This document shows positions 8,434 to 17,078 of a stretch of 64,000 nt of DNA, piece by piece. The DNA lies in contig DASYKT010000011.1 in the NCBI GenBank assembly GCA_035995185.1, positions 124,001 to 188,000 of the forward strand. Reading direction: 5' to 3'. The stretch comes from DASYKT01 sp035995185 (GTDB lineage: Bacteria > Acidobacteriota > Blastocatellia > Pyrinomonadales > Pyrinomonadaceae). Each line of letters starts with the position of its first letter. Position 1 is the first letter of the stretch. Position numbers and translations under genes: made by a program. The notes under the pieces were generated by a model. It saw only the letters and a program-made list of their open reading frames with translations. It searched no databases and had not been told where the DNA came from.

Positions 8434-9780
8434 TCACGATAACGCCGCAGCCGCTTTTTCGGGCCTTAAGCGCTGCTTCAACGCGCAGGCGGCCCACCAA
8501 AATCCGCCGGCCGCCAAAACGGTCAGATACGGTTCAATATAAGGCATGCGATAACGGATCATCGCGAGAATGATCACATGAAGTCCCGTGCTGGCCAAAA
8601 AGAACGCCAAGATGAATGCCACGTAAAACCGGCCGTCCTTTTTCTTAAATAAAACCATCCCGCCGATAAAAGCAAAGATATACAAGACGGAAAAGAATAG
8701 TAAAGAGATATAAACCTGGTAATTGGGATAGGCGTTAGGCTGCAAAAAAGGACGCCAGTAATCCCAGAGTTTATACCCGAAAAGCGTCGCGGTTCTCGAG
8801 GGATCTTCGGTCAGGAATCTGATGGCATCGTCGCGCCAAAGTTTCTCGCGGTCTTTCAATTTTAACGAATAGTAGCCGTTGGTACGCTCAAATTCATCGA
8901 TCTGGTTCTGCATCACTCCCGGTTTGCCCAGATCGTTGGTCATATATTTCATGTGCCGGCTATAAGTTTCCGGGGTGTTGGTGCTGCCGTCGTAAAACTT
9001 CATGAGTTCGGGGTGATTGCCGAACCAGATATTAAATCCGCTGGCGTCATTTATCACGATAAACTCGCCCGTCTGCCGATAGTTGTCCAATGTCCACGGC
9101 GCGATCGCAAGGACCAAACCCAGCACGGCGACCACAGGCTGAAGAAATGCCCTGCCGAAGCCGAGTTTTTTTATGTTCAGCAGGAAAATGAAGCCAAACA
9201 TCGCCAATGCTATCGGCCATGCCGAAGGCCGGCAGAGCGCTCCCAGCCCCCAGGTGATGCCGGTCAGGAAAAAAAGCCACAGCTTTCCCGTGCGGTAAGA
9301 TCTGAGCAGTAAGATAACTCCGCAAACCACGAGCAGCGTATGTAAAGGCTCGGTCTGAATATCGGAGACCTGCAGGGCGACAAAGGGATTAAAGCAATAT
9401 GCCAGGCCGGCCAGGAAAGCGACCCACATATTATTAAAAAGCATCGATGCCAGCCGGAAAAGCAGTACCGAGGTTACCGCCAGCAAAATACACTGGGCCA
9501 GTTTCACCGCCAGAATGGATTGGGGAAAGATCAGCCAGACGCTGTAGATAAAGAAAGGATAAAGCGGGGCGCGGAAAAATGGGAAAGTGCCCTGTCCACG
9601 GGGATAGACGTTTTCCGTCAGCAGTTTGCCCGCCAGGTTAAGATAATCGGAAGAATCTCCAAAGGAGTATTTTTCCGGCCCGGTCAGAAAAACCACCGCC
9701 GCCATTACCAGCAGCCCGGTCAAAAAAATGATCAGCTGACAGGTTAGCGGTGTAAAAAAACTTTTTCGATCCGGCTGCAT
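8434..9780 (-). CDS. Membrane glycosyltransferase, GT39/ArnT-like (GT-C fold)
   Basis: About 448 residues with some ten transmembrane segments. After the first helix comes the acidic loop FGDSSDYLNLAGKLL and the FFRAPLYPFFIY segment, the usual arrangement in GT39/GT83 enzymes that take the sugar from a polyprenyl-phosphate donor at the periplasmic face. The start is set at ATG 9780, 24 codons inside the longest open frame: AGGAG lies just upstream (GAGCAGGAGCTTATG) and this avoids overlap with the preceding methyltransferase gene. It sits between RmlA and two methyltransferases. Acceptor and sugar are unknown. Confidence 0.75.
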   Translation of the reverse strand: MQPDRKSFFTPLTCQLIIFLTGLLVMAAVVFLTGPEKYSFGDSSDYLNLAGKLLTENVYPRGQGTFPFFRAPLYPFFIYSVWLIFPQSILAVKLAQCILLAVTSVLLFRLASMLFNNMWVAFLAGLAYCFNPFVALQVSDIQTEPLHTLLVVCGVILLLRSYRTGKLWLFFLTGITWGLGALCRPSAWPIALAMFGFIFLLNIKKLGFGRAFLQPVVAVLGLVLAIAPWTLDNYRQTGEFIVINDASGFNIWFGNHPELMKFYDGSTNTPETYSRHMKYMTNDLGKPGVMQNQIDEFERTNGYYSLKLKDREKLWRDDAIRFLTEDPSRTATLFGYKLWDYWRPFLQPNAYPNYQVYISLLFFSVLYIFAFIGGMVLFKKKDGRFYVAFILAFFLASTGLHVIILAMIRYRMPYIEPYLTVLAAGGFWWAACALKQRLRPEKAAAALS

Positions 9781-9790
9781 AAGCTCCTGC

Positions 9791-10480
9791 TCACTTTTTC
9801 CCGATAAAAAATAATTTGCCCAGCGTTTTTGAAGAATAGGCTTCAACAAAATATTTATGCAGAAGCGCCAGGACCTGATCGCTTTTTTCCAGCCACTGGA
9901 AATAGGTGGTCGCTTCGTAATGCGTCATCACGGCAAAGGCATCGAATTTATCCGACACTCTTTTTATCAGATCTCTCTCACTCAGAAAATGTATCAGCGA
10001 CAGAAAAGGCGTCGGCCAGGGTTCGACCAGGATAAATTTTCCGCCCGGCCGCAAGATCCGGCGGACTTCGGAAAGCGTCCGGTCGAGGTCGTCAGGAATA
10101 GTAGGCAAATGATGCAGCCCGCCCTGCACGATAATAATGTCGCGGCTTTCGGTTTCCAGCGGCATCTGCCGGCAATCGGCTTCGTATAATTTCGCCGGGC
10201 CTTCGTAAAGCGCCAGCAGCTCGGCCGAAATATCCACGCCTTCCAAATTCGTGAATCCCAAACTCTCAAGCGCGCACAGGCCGTTTCCGCGACCGCAAAA
10301 AATATCCACTATTTGCGTATCGCGCTTCCATTCATGCTGCCCGAGTTTTTTCAGCCTTCCGACAAATTTCTTTATTTCTTCGCCGGGAGTTTCAAAACGG
10401 GTGTACGCCTCTTCCCAGGCAGACTGGATCTCGCGGTCGGTCAGGGCGGTTTTATCTAGTAGTTTGGTCGGTGATCTCAC
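9791..10480 (-). CDS. Class I SAM-dependent methyltransferase
   Basis: 229 residues with a class I (Rossmann) methyltransferase core: motif I appears as IVDIFCGRGNGLCALESLG near 60-78, the acidic end of strand 2 in LEGVDISAELL, motif II/III as IIVQGGLHHLP near 116-126 and a post-motif PGGKFILVEPWPT near 148-160. The motif I glycines are slightly divergent (C-G-R-G-N-G). It probably methylates a sugar or lipid intermediate of this locus, since it lies directly between a GT-C transferase and another methyltransferase, 13 bp from its neighbour. The substrate cannot be told. Confidence 0.8.
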   Translation of the reverse strand: MRSPTKLLDKTALTDREIQSAWEEAYTRFETPGEEIKKFVGRLKKLGQHEWKRDTQIVDIFCGRGNGLCALESLGFTNLEGVDISAELLALYEGPAKLYEADCRQMPLETESRDIIIVQGGLHHLPTIPDDLDRTLSEVRRILRPGGKFILVEPWPTPFLSLIHFLSERDLIKRVSDKFDAFAVMTHYEATTYFQWLEKSDQVLALLHKYFVEAYSSKTLGKLFFIGKK

Positions 10481-10492
10481 GTTAATTTATAT

Positions 10493-11449
10493 TCAGGCTT
10501 TCTTAGCGATCATTTGGATATTCGAAGTCGAAAAACCAAGTTTAGCGCGCAAAATGTCCCACCCGGTGAAAAAAGCAAGTAACGGAATATTGCGAAACGG
10601 ATCAAAAAATTTGGCCAGCCCCGGCGATCCAAACCTGTCCAAAACGATGTGGTGCAGAGAGTAGATCCAGAAAGAGTGGGCGGGCAAATAATTAAATTCC
10701 ATTATTTCCAGTCCGCTTCCCGTCGCGAGCAGCGTCAGCGATTTTTTGTTAAATAAATTCCAGTGGCGCGGAAAATGATAACCGCCCCAATATTTTTTGC
10801 GAAAGAGACGCGTGTCCAGGCTCTGGGTGTTTGGAGTTTCAATGATCAGAACGCCGCCCGGACGCAGCAGTTCGACCATCGCTTTTAACATTTCGCCGGG
10901 CGCTTCGACGTGTTCCAGAACCTGCAAGGAAACGATCAGGTCGAACGAATTTTTTGGAAGCGCTTCTTCGGCGTCTTCTATCCGGCCGGCAAAACCCTTG
11001 AAACCATCGGCGTTGAGTTTGGAGATGATCTTTTCATCCATTTCGACGCCGTAAAGCTGATCGGCGGGCACACCGGATTGGTTGAGCATTCGCAGGTATC
11101 GCCCGTCACCGCAGCCGACGTCCAGAAATACGGGTTTATCCACCGACACATATTTAAGCCAGGTCTGGGTTTTCTTTTTATCGAGATAATTCTTGGCTTT
11201 GATCGCGAGCGGATGAACCGTTTCCGAATAATTATAGGCGTAATAATTCGGCGGATAGATAACGGACAATTCTTCTTTGACCGGGCGCGGGTTTAAGTAC
11301 CAGTTTTCGCAATTCGTGCATTCGACTATATTGAACACGTCCGCGGTGGTCCCGTATTCATAGTCTTTCCCGATCGTAACGAGAGCGGCCGCGCCGCTTC
11401 TGCAAACGCCGCAAGAAACTTCTTCCATTTTTAAAGTAGCTTCAGGCAT
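10493..11449 (-). CDS. SAM-dependent methyltransferase with N-terminal zinc-ribbon-like segment
   Basis: 318 residues. An N-terminal CGVC at 14-17 and CTNC near 43-46 form a probable four-cysteine zinc site. The methyltransferase core has VFLDVGCGDGRYLRML near 104-119 (motif I), YGVEMDEKII, LIVSLQVLEHVEAPGEML near 168-185 and LRPGGVLIIETPN near 193-205, as in the Methyltransf_23 group common in glycan clusters. HFPRHWNLF near 228 is also typical of that group. It overlaps the desaturase gene by 8 bp, so the two are probably translated in coupling. Substrate unknown; sugar O- or C-methylation is the usual inference for such neighbours. Confidence 0.83.
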   Translation of the reverse strand: MPEATLKMEEVSCGVCRSGAAALVTIGKDYEYGTTADVFNIVECTNCENWYLNPRPVKEELSVIYPPNYYAYNYSETVHPLAIKAKNYLDKKKTQTWLKYVSVDKPVFLDVGCGDGRYLRMLNQSGVPADQLYGVEMDEKIISKLNADGFKGFAGRIEDAEEALPKNSFDLIVSLQVLEHVEAPGEMLKAMVELLRPGGVLIIETPNTQSLDTRLFRKKYWGGYHFPRHWNLFNKKSLTLLATGSGLEIMEFNYLPAHSFWIYSLHHIVLDRFGSPGLAKFFDPFRNIPLLAFFTGWDILRAKLGFSTSNIQMIAKKA

Positions 11450-12509
11450 TTTCAGACGTTCTTTGGGGTTCAGACGTTCTTACGGGTTCGGCCGTTTTTA
11501 CAGATTCAGAGATTCTGACAGGCTCAGACGATCTGACAGGTAATTTTCTCAGCACCTGGGATAAGAAACCGAGGTAGCTGCCGCGCACGGTTACTTCCGG
11601 GATCTCTTTTACGATCTTATGTACCGTCGGCAGGTTGTAATAGGGAATGCCCACCCACAGATGATGTTCGGCATGGTAGTTCATATTGTGCGGCGAGAAA
11701 AAAAGCCGCTCCAGCGGATTGGAATTGAAAGTGACCAGGCGGTCCCCATCGGTTTCCTCGCTGGCAAGATCGATGATCGCATGATCGCAAAAAGCGCGGA
11801 TCTCATCGGGCAGGAATACCAGGAAATAAATAGGCGCGATCCATAACAGCGGATAGGCCCACCAGATCCCGCTCATCCAAAAGGCGAACAAGATCGCCAA
11901 CTGCCAGATCATTACCGGAATGCGCGCGATGATGTAATCTTTCAACGAGCTCTTTTCGCCTTCCGCTTTTTCGCCCTCAGACTTTTCTGGCGCCGGAGAT
12001 GCTTTCCTGCCGAACGGCGAAACCTTCAGTACGGTCTTGCCAAAGGTCGCGAGGCCTGAACAGAACAGCAAAAATTTAGCCGGGGAATTTTTATTGTCGA
12101 TGATGTGCAGATAACGGTCGGGGTCCTGTGCGGTCCCGAGCAGCTGGTGGTGATTTAGATGATTACGCTGGCCATCGCCAAAATCCATGAACATCGGCGA
12201 ATAGATCAGCCAGCGGGCCATAAAATTGTTTCGCTCGCGATCGGTCGAAAGATTACCGTGCAGGGCGTCGTGGCCCAGAATGAACAAGCGGTACTGGCTG
12301 CACCCGATCACGATAAAAGCCGGAATAAAACTCCACCAGGTTTGAAAATATGCGAAGAAGATAAACGCGCCGGCTAGCAGAGACCAATCCACGACGAGGT
12401 CCAGCCCGACCCGGTAGGCGGAAGGTTTCATCCATTCCTGGATCTGCTCTTTCTTAAAATCTTTTCTGACCTGCCGTTGGACGTCGATCAGGCTTAGTTT
12501 ATCGCTCAT
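11442..12509 (-). CDS. Membrane fatty acid desaturase/hydroxylase
   Basis: 355 residues with the three histidine boxes of the integral-membrane di-iron desaturase family: HDALH at 80-84, HLNHH at 117-121 and HAEHH in the C-terminal third, plus two hydrophobic helix pairs between them. Members introduce double bonds or hydroxyls into acyl chains or related lipids. Its place inside a glycan locus suggests modification of a lipid part or of an acyl decoration, an inference. A charged linker (APEKSEGEKAEGEKSS) interrupts the middle. The last 30 residues are five 6-residue repeats (VRSSEP-like) encoded by an 18-bp tandem repeat and are unlikely to belong to the enzyme fold. Confidence 0.85.
   Translation of the reverse strand: MSDKLSLIDVQRQVRKDFKKEQIQEWMKPSAYRVGLDLVVDWSLLAGAFIFFAYFQTWWSFIPAFIVIGCSQYRLFILGHDALHGNLSTDRERNNFMARWLIYSPMFMDFGDGQRNHLNHHQLLGTAQDPDRYLHIIDNKNSPAKFLLFCSGLATFGKTVLKVSPFGRKASPAPEKSEGEKAEGEKSSLKDYIIARIPVMIWQLAILFAFWMSGIWWAYPLLWIAPIYFLVFLPDEIRAFCDHAIIDLASEETDGDRLVTFNSNPLERLFFSPHNMNYHAEHHLWVGIPYYNLPTVHKIVKEIPEVTVRGSYLGFLSQVLRKLPVRSSEPVRISESVKTAEPVRTSEPQRTSENA
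11453..11542. repeat. Five 18-bp tandem repeats inside the desaturase 3' end
   Basis: The units, read on the plus strand, are CAGACGTTCTTTGGGGTT, CAGACGTTCTTACGGGTT, CGGCCGTTTTTACAGATT, CAGAGATTCTGACAGGCT and CAGACGATCTGACAGGTA. They encode the repetitive Arg-Thr-Ser-Glu-Pro-type tail of the desaturase and run up to its stop codon. The array resembles the intergenic simple-repeat arrays elsewhere in the window. Confidence 0.85.
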
Positions 12510-12513
12510 AAAG

Positions 12514-13740
12514 CTATTTTCGTTTCATCCCCAAAATACTGACAAAAAATCCAAAGAGGATGGTTTGAAAGCCTAGTACGACGAGCGTGGCGCCGGGAAT
12601 GACCAGACGCATGGTGTCGGCATAATTTAACGCGCCGAAATTTGCCAACCGCCAATCGTTGATCGCGGCGATCAAGAGGGCCAAACCGAGAAGCAGGGCG
12701 ATCGCGGCAATAAATAAACCGCGTTCGAGATCGATGATCTTAAAAAATCGGATCATCTTCGGATCTTCGGGCATCAACCCCTCATTGATCGCAAAGGTCT
12801 TGGTCATGATGGCGAACATGGCCGATTGATAACCGCAAATGATGAACATGCTGCCGAATAGCAGCGTGTGAATATCAAAACCGATCCCGCCGATCCGCAG
12901 ATTAGGAAGCGCTATCGCATAGCTGACAAAACCGAGCAGAACCAGAAACAGTCCCGGGATCAGGAACAGCCAGCGCGGGCTATACATCAGAAAAAATCTG
13001 AGCGTGCGCCAGCCGTCACGAAACGTCTTTAGGTGGGGCGCGTGGCTTTTGCGGCCATCGGGATGCAGGGTGATCGGCACTTCGGCGATCTTCGCCTTAT
13101 AGAGGCTCGATTTGATGATCATCTCCGTGGCAAATTCCATCCCGGTGCAGCGCTGGTCCAGGCTGTCGTAATGTTCTTTGGTGAACCCGCGCAAGCCACA
13201 ATACACATCGTTGATCGGAGCGTGAAACCACGATTTGACCATCCGGGAAAACATCGGGTTGCCCCACCAGCGATGCAGGAACGGCATCGCCCCGGGAAGA
13301 ACGCGGCCTCCGCCTTTGGGCAGCCGGCATCCCTGGACAAGGTCGTAGCCTTCGTTTAGTTTTTCGACGAATTTAGGTATTTCCAGCCAGTCATAACTGT
13401 CGTCGGCGTCGCCCATCATCACAAATTTGCCGCCGGCGGCGGCGATCCCGCCCATCAGCGCGTTGCCGTAGCCCTTTTCTGTCACGTGGACCACGCGGGC
13501 TTCCAATTCTTCGGCGATCCGGATCGAACCGTCGACACTGCCGTTATCGGCAATGATGATCTCACCCGAAACACCGCTTTCCTTTATTCCGCGTTTGGCC
13601 TTGTCGATACAGATCGCCAGCGTGTCGGCCTCATTGAGGCAGGGCATGACGACTGAGAGAACGGGCGCCGGCAACGGAGATGGCGGCGGAGCAAAGACTG
13701 GCTTTGCCTCAAACTTTTCATTAACCAAGTTTGCGGTCAT
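12514..13740 (-). CDS. Glycosyltransferase family 2 with C-terminal membrane helices (dolichol-P-sugar synthase-like)
   Basis: About 408 residues. The GT2 (GT-A fold) domain shows LSVVMPCLNEADTLAICIDK, IIIADNGSVDGS and GDADDSYDW (DxD-type site) in the first 150 residues, then CGLRGFTKE and GMEFATEMIIKS, which match polyprenyl-phosphate mannose/glucose synthases. The C-terminal 170 residues hold four transmembrane helices. Such enzymes make polyprenyl-phosphate sugars, which would supply the GT39-like transferase at 8434-9780. I chose ATG 13740; a GTG at 13794 would lie inside asnB and adds residues without family support. It is 4 bp from the desaturase gene. Confidence 0.85.
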   Translation of the reverse strand: MTANLVNEKFEAKPVFAPPPSPLPAPVLSVVMPCLNEADTLAICIDKAKRGIKESGVSGEIIIADNGSVDGSIRIAEELEARVVHVTEKGYGNALMGGIAAAGGKFVMMGDADDSYDWLEIPKFVEKLNEGYDLVQGCRLPKGGGRVLPGAMPFLHRWWGNPMFSRMVKSWFHAPINDVYCGLRGFTKEHYDSLDQRCTGMEFATEMIIKSSLYKAKIAEVPITLHPDGRKSHAPHLKTFRDGWRTLRFFLMYSPRWLFLIPGLFLVLLGFVSYAIALPNLRIGGIGFDIHTLLFGSMFIICGYQSAMFAIMTKTFAINEGLMPEDPKMIRFFKIIDLERGLFIAAIALLLGLALLIAAINDWRLANFGALNYADTMRLVIPGATLVVLGFQTILFGFFVSILGMKRK

Positions 13741-13769
13741 TTGAAAAAACTTATTCCTTAACCGGTATT

Positions 13770-15653
13770 TTAATCGATGAATCTCTGGAACCACAATTCC
13801 AGCATCAACAGCGTCCAGATCGGAAAATTGAGGTCTTCCTTACCGGAAACGTGACGTTCGATCACGGTTTTAACGATTTCAGGTTTAAAAATACCACGAT
13901 TCAGCGATTTTTCGGAAAGCAGGACCTCGTATAGAAAGCCCTTCATTTCATTGCGCAGCCAACGGCCGACCGGTACGCCAAAGCCCATTTTGCGCCGGTA
14001 AATGACTTCGTCGGGGACGAGCTTGGCAGCGATCTTTTTTAGCAGAGTCTTGGTGTCTAAACCTTTAACCTTAATGTTTTCAGGCAGTTTAGCCGCAAAT
14101 TCGATCAATTTATGGTCCAGAAAAGGCGAGCGCGCTTCAAGCGAGACCGCCATCGAAGCGATGTCCACCTTAACCAGCAGGTCGTTGGGCAGATAGGTTT
14201 GCTGGTCGGTCATCAGCGATGCGTCGAGCACGCCCATGCCGTTTGCGCGGTCAAACCATTGATCGATTATCCGGCGCGAATGAAAACCGGAGGCGATATT
14301 TTTGAATTCCTCGGTGTAAAGCTCGTCCTTTAATTCGGGGCTGATGCCGGATACCCAGTTCAAATAGCGCGTAGTTTTCGGCAGCGCGGCGGCTTTGACA
14401 AAGCGTTTGGCTGAGCGCAGGCGGTTGCGCGAACCTTGCGGCGCGGGCAGCATGCTCAAGGGAAATTCGACAAAGGGCTTTCGCAAAAATGCCGGAAACT
14501 GTTGGTAGCGTTCCGCCAGCCGCATCGCCGCGTAACGTTCATAACCGGCGAAAGATTCATCGCCGCCATCGCCGTTTAACGCGACCGTCACGTGCTTGCG
14601 GGTTTCTTTGGAAACATAGTAGGTCGGAATGGCGGATGAATCCGCGTATGGTTCGCCGTAATGCTCGACCAGCGTCGGGAGCACTTCCATCGCGTTGGGT
14701 TTGACGATGAATTCATGGTACTCGGCGCCTACGTGATCCGCTACTTTTTTTGCGTATTTGAGCTCGCTAAAATCCTGTTCTTCAAAACCGATCGAGAATG
14801 TCTTGACCGGACGGGAACTTTCCTGCGCCATCAGTGCAACCACGGCTGACGAATCGACACCGCCGGAGAGAAAAGCTCCGAGCGGCACTTCGGCGATCAT
14901 GCGCAAGCGGACCGATTCGCGCAGAATGCGCAGCACTTCGTCCTGCGCTTCATCTTCGGAAATGTCCAGCTTTTCAGAAAAATCCGGCAGCCAGTAGCGT
15001 TTGGTTTCTATCTCGCCGTTTTTCCAGCGCATCCAATGCCCGGGTTCGAGTTTGCGAATGGCTTTATATGCCGTCAGCGGGGCCGGGACGCAAATGTAGC
15101 TGAGATAATGATGGATAGCTTCGAAATCGATCTCGCGCGAGATCGACGGGTGTTTCAACAGGGCCTGAAATTCCGAACCGAAAATAAGATCGCCGTTCGG
15201 TTGATAGGAATAAAGCAGCGGTTTTTTGCCGATCCGGTCGCGGGCCAGAAAAAGCGATTTGTCGCGCGTGTCCCAGATCGCAAAAGCAAACATCCCGCGC
15301 AGGTACTGCAAACAATCGGCCCCGTAGCGGTCGTAAAGCTGCAGCACCACCTCGGTGTCGCTTTTGGTATAAAGCTCGACACCGTCTTTGATCAGGTCTT
15401 CTCTTAGTTCCTGGTAATTATAGATCTCGCCGTTAAAGATCAGCCAGGCCGTCCGGTCGGAGTTATGGATAGGCTGCTTACCGCTGGCGAGATCGATGAT
15501 CGAGAGGCGGCGCATCGCCAGCCCTACATTTTCGCTGACGTAAAATCCATCATCATCAGGCCCCCGATGAATGATGGCGGTGTTCATTTTTTCCAGCAGC
15601 GCGGAGTCAACCGCCCTGCCGTCTGCATTAATAAATCCTACAATTCCGCACAT
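13770..15653 (-). CDS. asnB: Asparagine synthase (glutamine-hydrolysing) / amidotransferase
   Basis: 627 residues with the two classical domains. The N-terminal class II glutaminase starts MCGIVGFIN, so Cys2 is the nucleophile after Met removal, with IIHRGPDDDG and NGEIYNYQELRE following. The synthetase domain carries the PP-loop LSGGVDSSAVVALM near 262-275 and NGDGGDESFAGYERY near 360. Paralogues inside exopolysaccharide clusters often amidate a sugar carboxylate or another intermediate rather than aspartate, and that is a reasonable reading here but not provable. The start abuts the stop of the upstream membrane-protein gene with no gap. Confidence 0.88.
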   Translation of the reverse strand: MCGIVGFINADGRAVDSALLEKMNTAIIHRGPDDDGFYVSENVGLAMRRLSIIDLASGKQPIHNSDRTAWLIFNGEIYNYQELREDLIKDGVELYTKSDTEVVLQLYDRYGADCLQYLRGMFAFAIWDTRDKSLFLARDRIGKKPLLYSYQPNGDLIFGSEFQALLKHPSISREIDFEAIHHYLSYICVPAPLTAYKAIRKLEPGHWMRWKNGEIETKRYWLPDFSEKLDISEDEAQDEVLRILRESVRLRMIAEVPLGAFLSGGVDSSAVVALMAQESSRPVKTFSIGFEEQDFSELKYAKKVADHVGAEYHEFIVKPNAMEVLPTLVEHYGEPYADSSAIPTYYVSKETRKHVTVALNGDGGDESFAGYERYAAMRLAERYQQFPAFLRKPFVEFPLSMLPAPQGSRNRLRSAKRFVKAAALPKTTRYLNWVSGISPELKDELYTEEFKNIASGFHSRRIIDQWFDRANGMGVLDASLMTDQQTYLPNDLLVKVDIASMAVSLEARSPFLDHKLIEFAAKLPENIKVKGLDTKTLLKKIAAKLVPDEVIYRRKMGFGVPVGRWLRNEMKGFLYEVLLSEKSLNRGIFKPEIVKTVIERHVSGKEDLNFPIWTLLMLELWFQRFID

Positions 15654-17048
15654 CTATTCTTCGTCAGGTTCCTTCTCGCCTTTTAGAAGGCTCTCTTTAG
15701 TATCTTCATCCCTGTTTTCGTAGTGATGAGGTCTCTTTTTTCTCGAATTCTTGGCGAGTTTACTATTTTCCCGCCGTTCCAGCGTCAATGTCCAACCCAC
15801 GGCAATGAACATGAACAGAAAAACCTGGATCTGCGCCCGCTGGCGGTATGCCGTGCCTACATTTCCCTGGAATATCGAATAACCCAGCGTCAGCATTAAC
15901 GAAAAAAGGAGAATGGGAATGGCCGTGCGGAGCTTGGTTTTCAAGGTGTACCAAAGCCCGCTCAGCAAGATCGGAATACACGCCCACCAAAGAAGCATTT
16001 CGGGCAGCGTAATGGCTTGCCGAATATTGGATATCTCCCACGGGAACGGGGCGAGCATAAGATACGTAAAGCCCGTGGGAATAGCCGCCAGGGCGCCCAT
16101 CGGCGTCGAGACGTTCAAGTCTTCGCCGAACCCGGAATTAGACCGGGAGTAATCAGAGCGACTGGCCTGAACCCGCTCCAGCGAGCCGTATTTTTCCAGA
16201 CTGGTCCCGGCACTCTGCAGGGCGCCGACATATGCTAAAACACCGCCGATGATCACCAGCGAAACGAACCCGCGAATTATCGACTTGGTCGAGCTGCTGG
16301 TGCCGATAATAAAACTTCCCGCCACGGCGACGCCCACGATATAAAAAATATAAAAACGAAAAGCCAGGATCCCGAAAAGAGAAAGCGCCAGCAGCCCTAT
16401 TCCAACATAGTTGAATTTCTTCTGCAGCCTGAGGATCATCGTCATTGCCAGTACCAGCAAAAAAATGATGATGCCGTCTTTTAACAATTGAGACGACCAG
16501 ACGATAAATGCCGGGAAAAGCGCAACGAGAATAGCCGAGATCTTGCTCACGCGCTCATTGTGATAGATCTCAGAGGCGCAGGTATAAACCATCGGCGCGG
16601 TGGCGGCCCCTATCACGGAGCAAAAGAATTGGCCCGCGAGCATATTTCTGCCGCAAACTAGGTAAATAAAGCCGATGATGTAATTCATTCCCCATCCGGG
16701 CTGGGCAGTGCTCATCGCCGCCAGGCTTTCGGGGTCGATGCCGGGGGTCGCGCCGATCCAGATCTGCGACAACCGATTGGCCATCTCATCGTATAAAAAT
16801 GCGTCTTCCCCAAAAAATCCCTGCAGCTTAAAAACATACGAGATCGTGGCAAACAGCAGGCGGATCAGAAGGGCAATAAGAAATATGTTTATGAGAAAAT
16901 GTTTTTCTTCGGCATTTTGACGAATGACAAGAATTACTACGGTGCTAAATACCACGACCAGCAAGACCCCGACCACGCCTTCAGGAAAAGCGACGGCCAT
17001 GATTACAATAGCCGCGATAAAACATAAGATCGGCAGGGTCCTATTCAT
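15654..17048 (-). CDS. Multi-pass membrane protein, probable GT-C-type glycosyltransferase
   Basis: 464 residues with about eleven hydrophobic segments and a highly charged tail (RRENSKLAKNSRKKRPHH near the end). The first periplasmic loop FFGEDAFLYDEMANRL, the PGWGMNYIIGFIYLVCG segment and LFPAFIVWSSQLLKDGIII resemble the GT39/GT83-like membrane proteins of exopolysaccharide loci. No catalytic assignment can be proven. It is immediately upstream of asnB in the same transcript. An O-antigen polymerase-like function is an alternative; the ligase at 836-2212 already carries the clear Wzy_C signature. Confidence 0.6.
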   Translation of the reverse strand: MNRTLPILCFIAAIVIMAVAFPEGVVGVLLVVVFSTVVILVIRQNAEEKHFLINIFLIALLIRLLFATISYVFKLQGFFGEDAFLYDEMANRLSQIWIGATPGIDPESLAAMSTAQPGWGMNYIIGFIYLVCGRNMLAGQFFCSVIGAATAPMVYTCASEIYHNERVSKISAILVALFPAFIVWSSQLLKDGIIIFLLVLAMTMILRLQKKFNYVGIGLLALSLFGILAFRFYIFYIVGVAVAGSFIIGTSSSTKSIIRGFVSLVIIGGVLAYVGALQSAGTSLEKYGSLERVQASRSDYSRSNSGFGEDLNVSTPMGALAAIPTGFTYLMLAPFPWEISNIRQAITLPEMLLWWACIPILLSGLWYTLKTKLRTAIPILLFSLMLTLGYSIFQGNVGTAYRQRAQIQVFLFMFIAVGWTLTLERRENSKLAKNSRKKRPHHYENRDEDTKESLLKGEKEPDEE

Positions 17049-17078
17049 ATGTGATCAGACAAACCCAAAAAGGCGGGT

